In this document: positions 5,434 to 5,441 of the stretch, in pieces
How positions within the stretch are numbered: the first letter of the stretch is position 1
Layout of the letters: each line of letters begins with the position of its first letter
NCBI GenBank assembly: GCA_021160355.1
Contig: JAGHCS010000004.1
Span: 1-5,441, forward strand
DNA: 5,441 bases
Source: Candidatus Cloacimonadota bacterium
GTDB taxonomy: Bacteria > Cloacimonadota > Cloacimonadia > JGIOTU-2
Direction of reading: 5' to 3'
The notes under the pieces: model-generated
Databases searched by the model: none
Seen by the model: the letters and a program-made list of their open reading frames with translations, nothing else
Told to the model about the DNA's origin: nothing
Translations under genes and position numbers: made by a program

Positions 5434-5441
5434 AGTATCTC

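Noticed and set aside
1..5441. CRISPR array, mobile element or defence system
   Set aside because: There are no regularly spaced repeats, transposase or integrase motifs, or toxin-antitoxin-like gene pairs; all recognisable genes are housekeeping.

Overview
The window carries one tightly packed operon of eight genes, all on the minus strand and read from right to left (high to low coordinates). A short, poorly defined region follows at the left edge. The DNA is AT-rich and uses TTG starts more than once. Gene content is housekeeping of a free-living, folate-making bacterium. The combination of a stand-alone GlmU-type nucleotidyltransferase domain, a LytR_C-domain membrane protein just upstream of rsfS, and an ArgRS with a degenerate HIGH motif would suit an uncultured low-GC lineage such as Cloacimonadota. 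That placement is an impression from protein flavour, not something the sequence proves.

In transcription order: folB (5433-5065) and folK (reading frame up to 5110, ends 4607) make the pterin half of folate. A deoxynucleoside kinase (4620-4003) salvages DNA precursors. A GlmU-N-terminal-like NTP transferase (3997-3254) makes a nucleotide sugar. A HIT-family hydrolase (3253-2765) cleaves dinucleotide-type substrates. A LytR_C-domain membrane protein (2775-2351) has an interrupted frame. RsfS (2341-1979) silences idle ribosomes, and arginyl-tRNA synthetase (1967-312) closes the operon. Intergenic gaps run from overlaps of 11-14 nt to spacers of 0-11 nt, so co-transcription and translational coupling are very likely. 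No internal promoter or terminator is visible.

The most interesting feature is that two genes in this operon lack a usable start codon in the frame that encodes the conserved protein. Both are preceded by a homopolymer that forms a textbook -1 slippery heptamer in the upstream frame. In the LytR_C gene the site is T TTT TTA, 13 codons after an ATG that overlaps the HIT stop. At the folB/folK junction it is A AAA AAG, two codons before the folB stop, and a -1 shift would fuse FolB to FolK. Programmed frameshifting or transcriptional slippage would explain both. A one-base undercall in each homopolymer (T9 for T10, A7 for A8) would explain both as well, and must be excluded first.

The left 311 bases hold a small inverted repeat just after argS (252-297), a distinctly GC-rich block (about 161-220, 36 of 60 bases G/C by my count) with short internal repeats, and the edge of an unidentified partial minus-strand coding frame (1-173). 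I see no mobile-element gene, CRISPR array, RNA gene or defence system.
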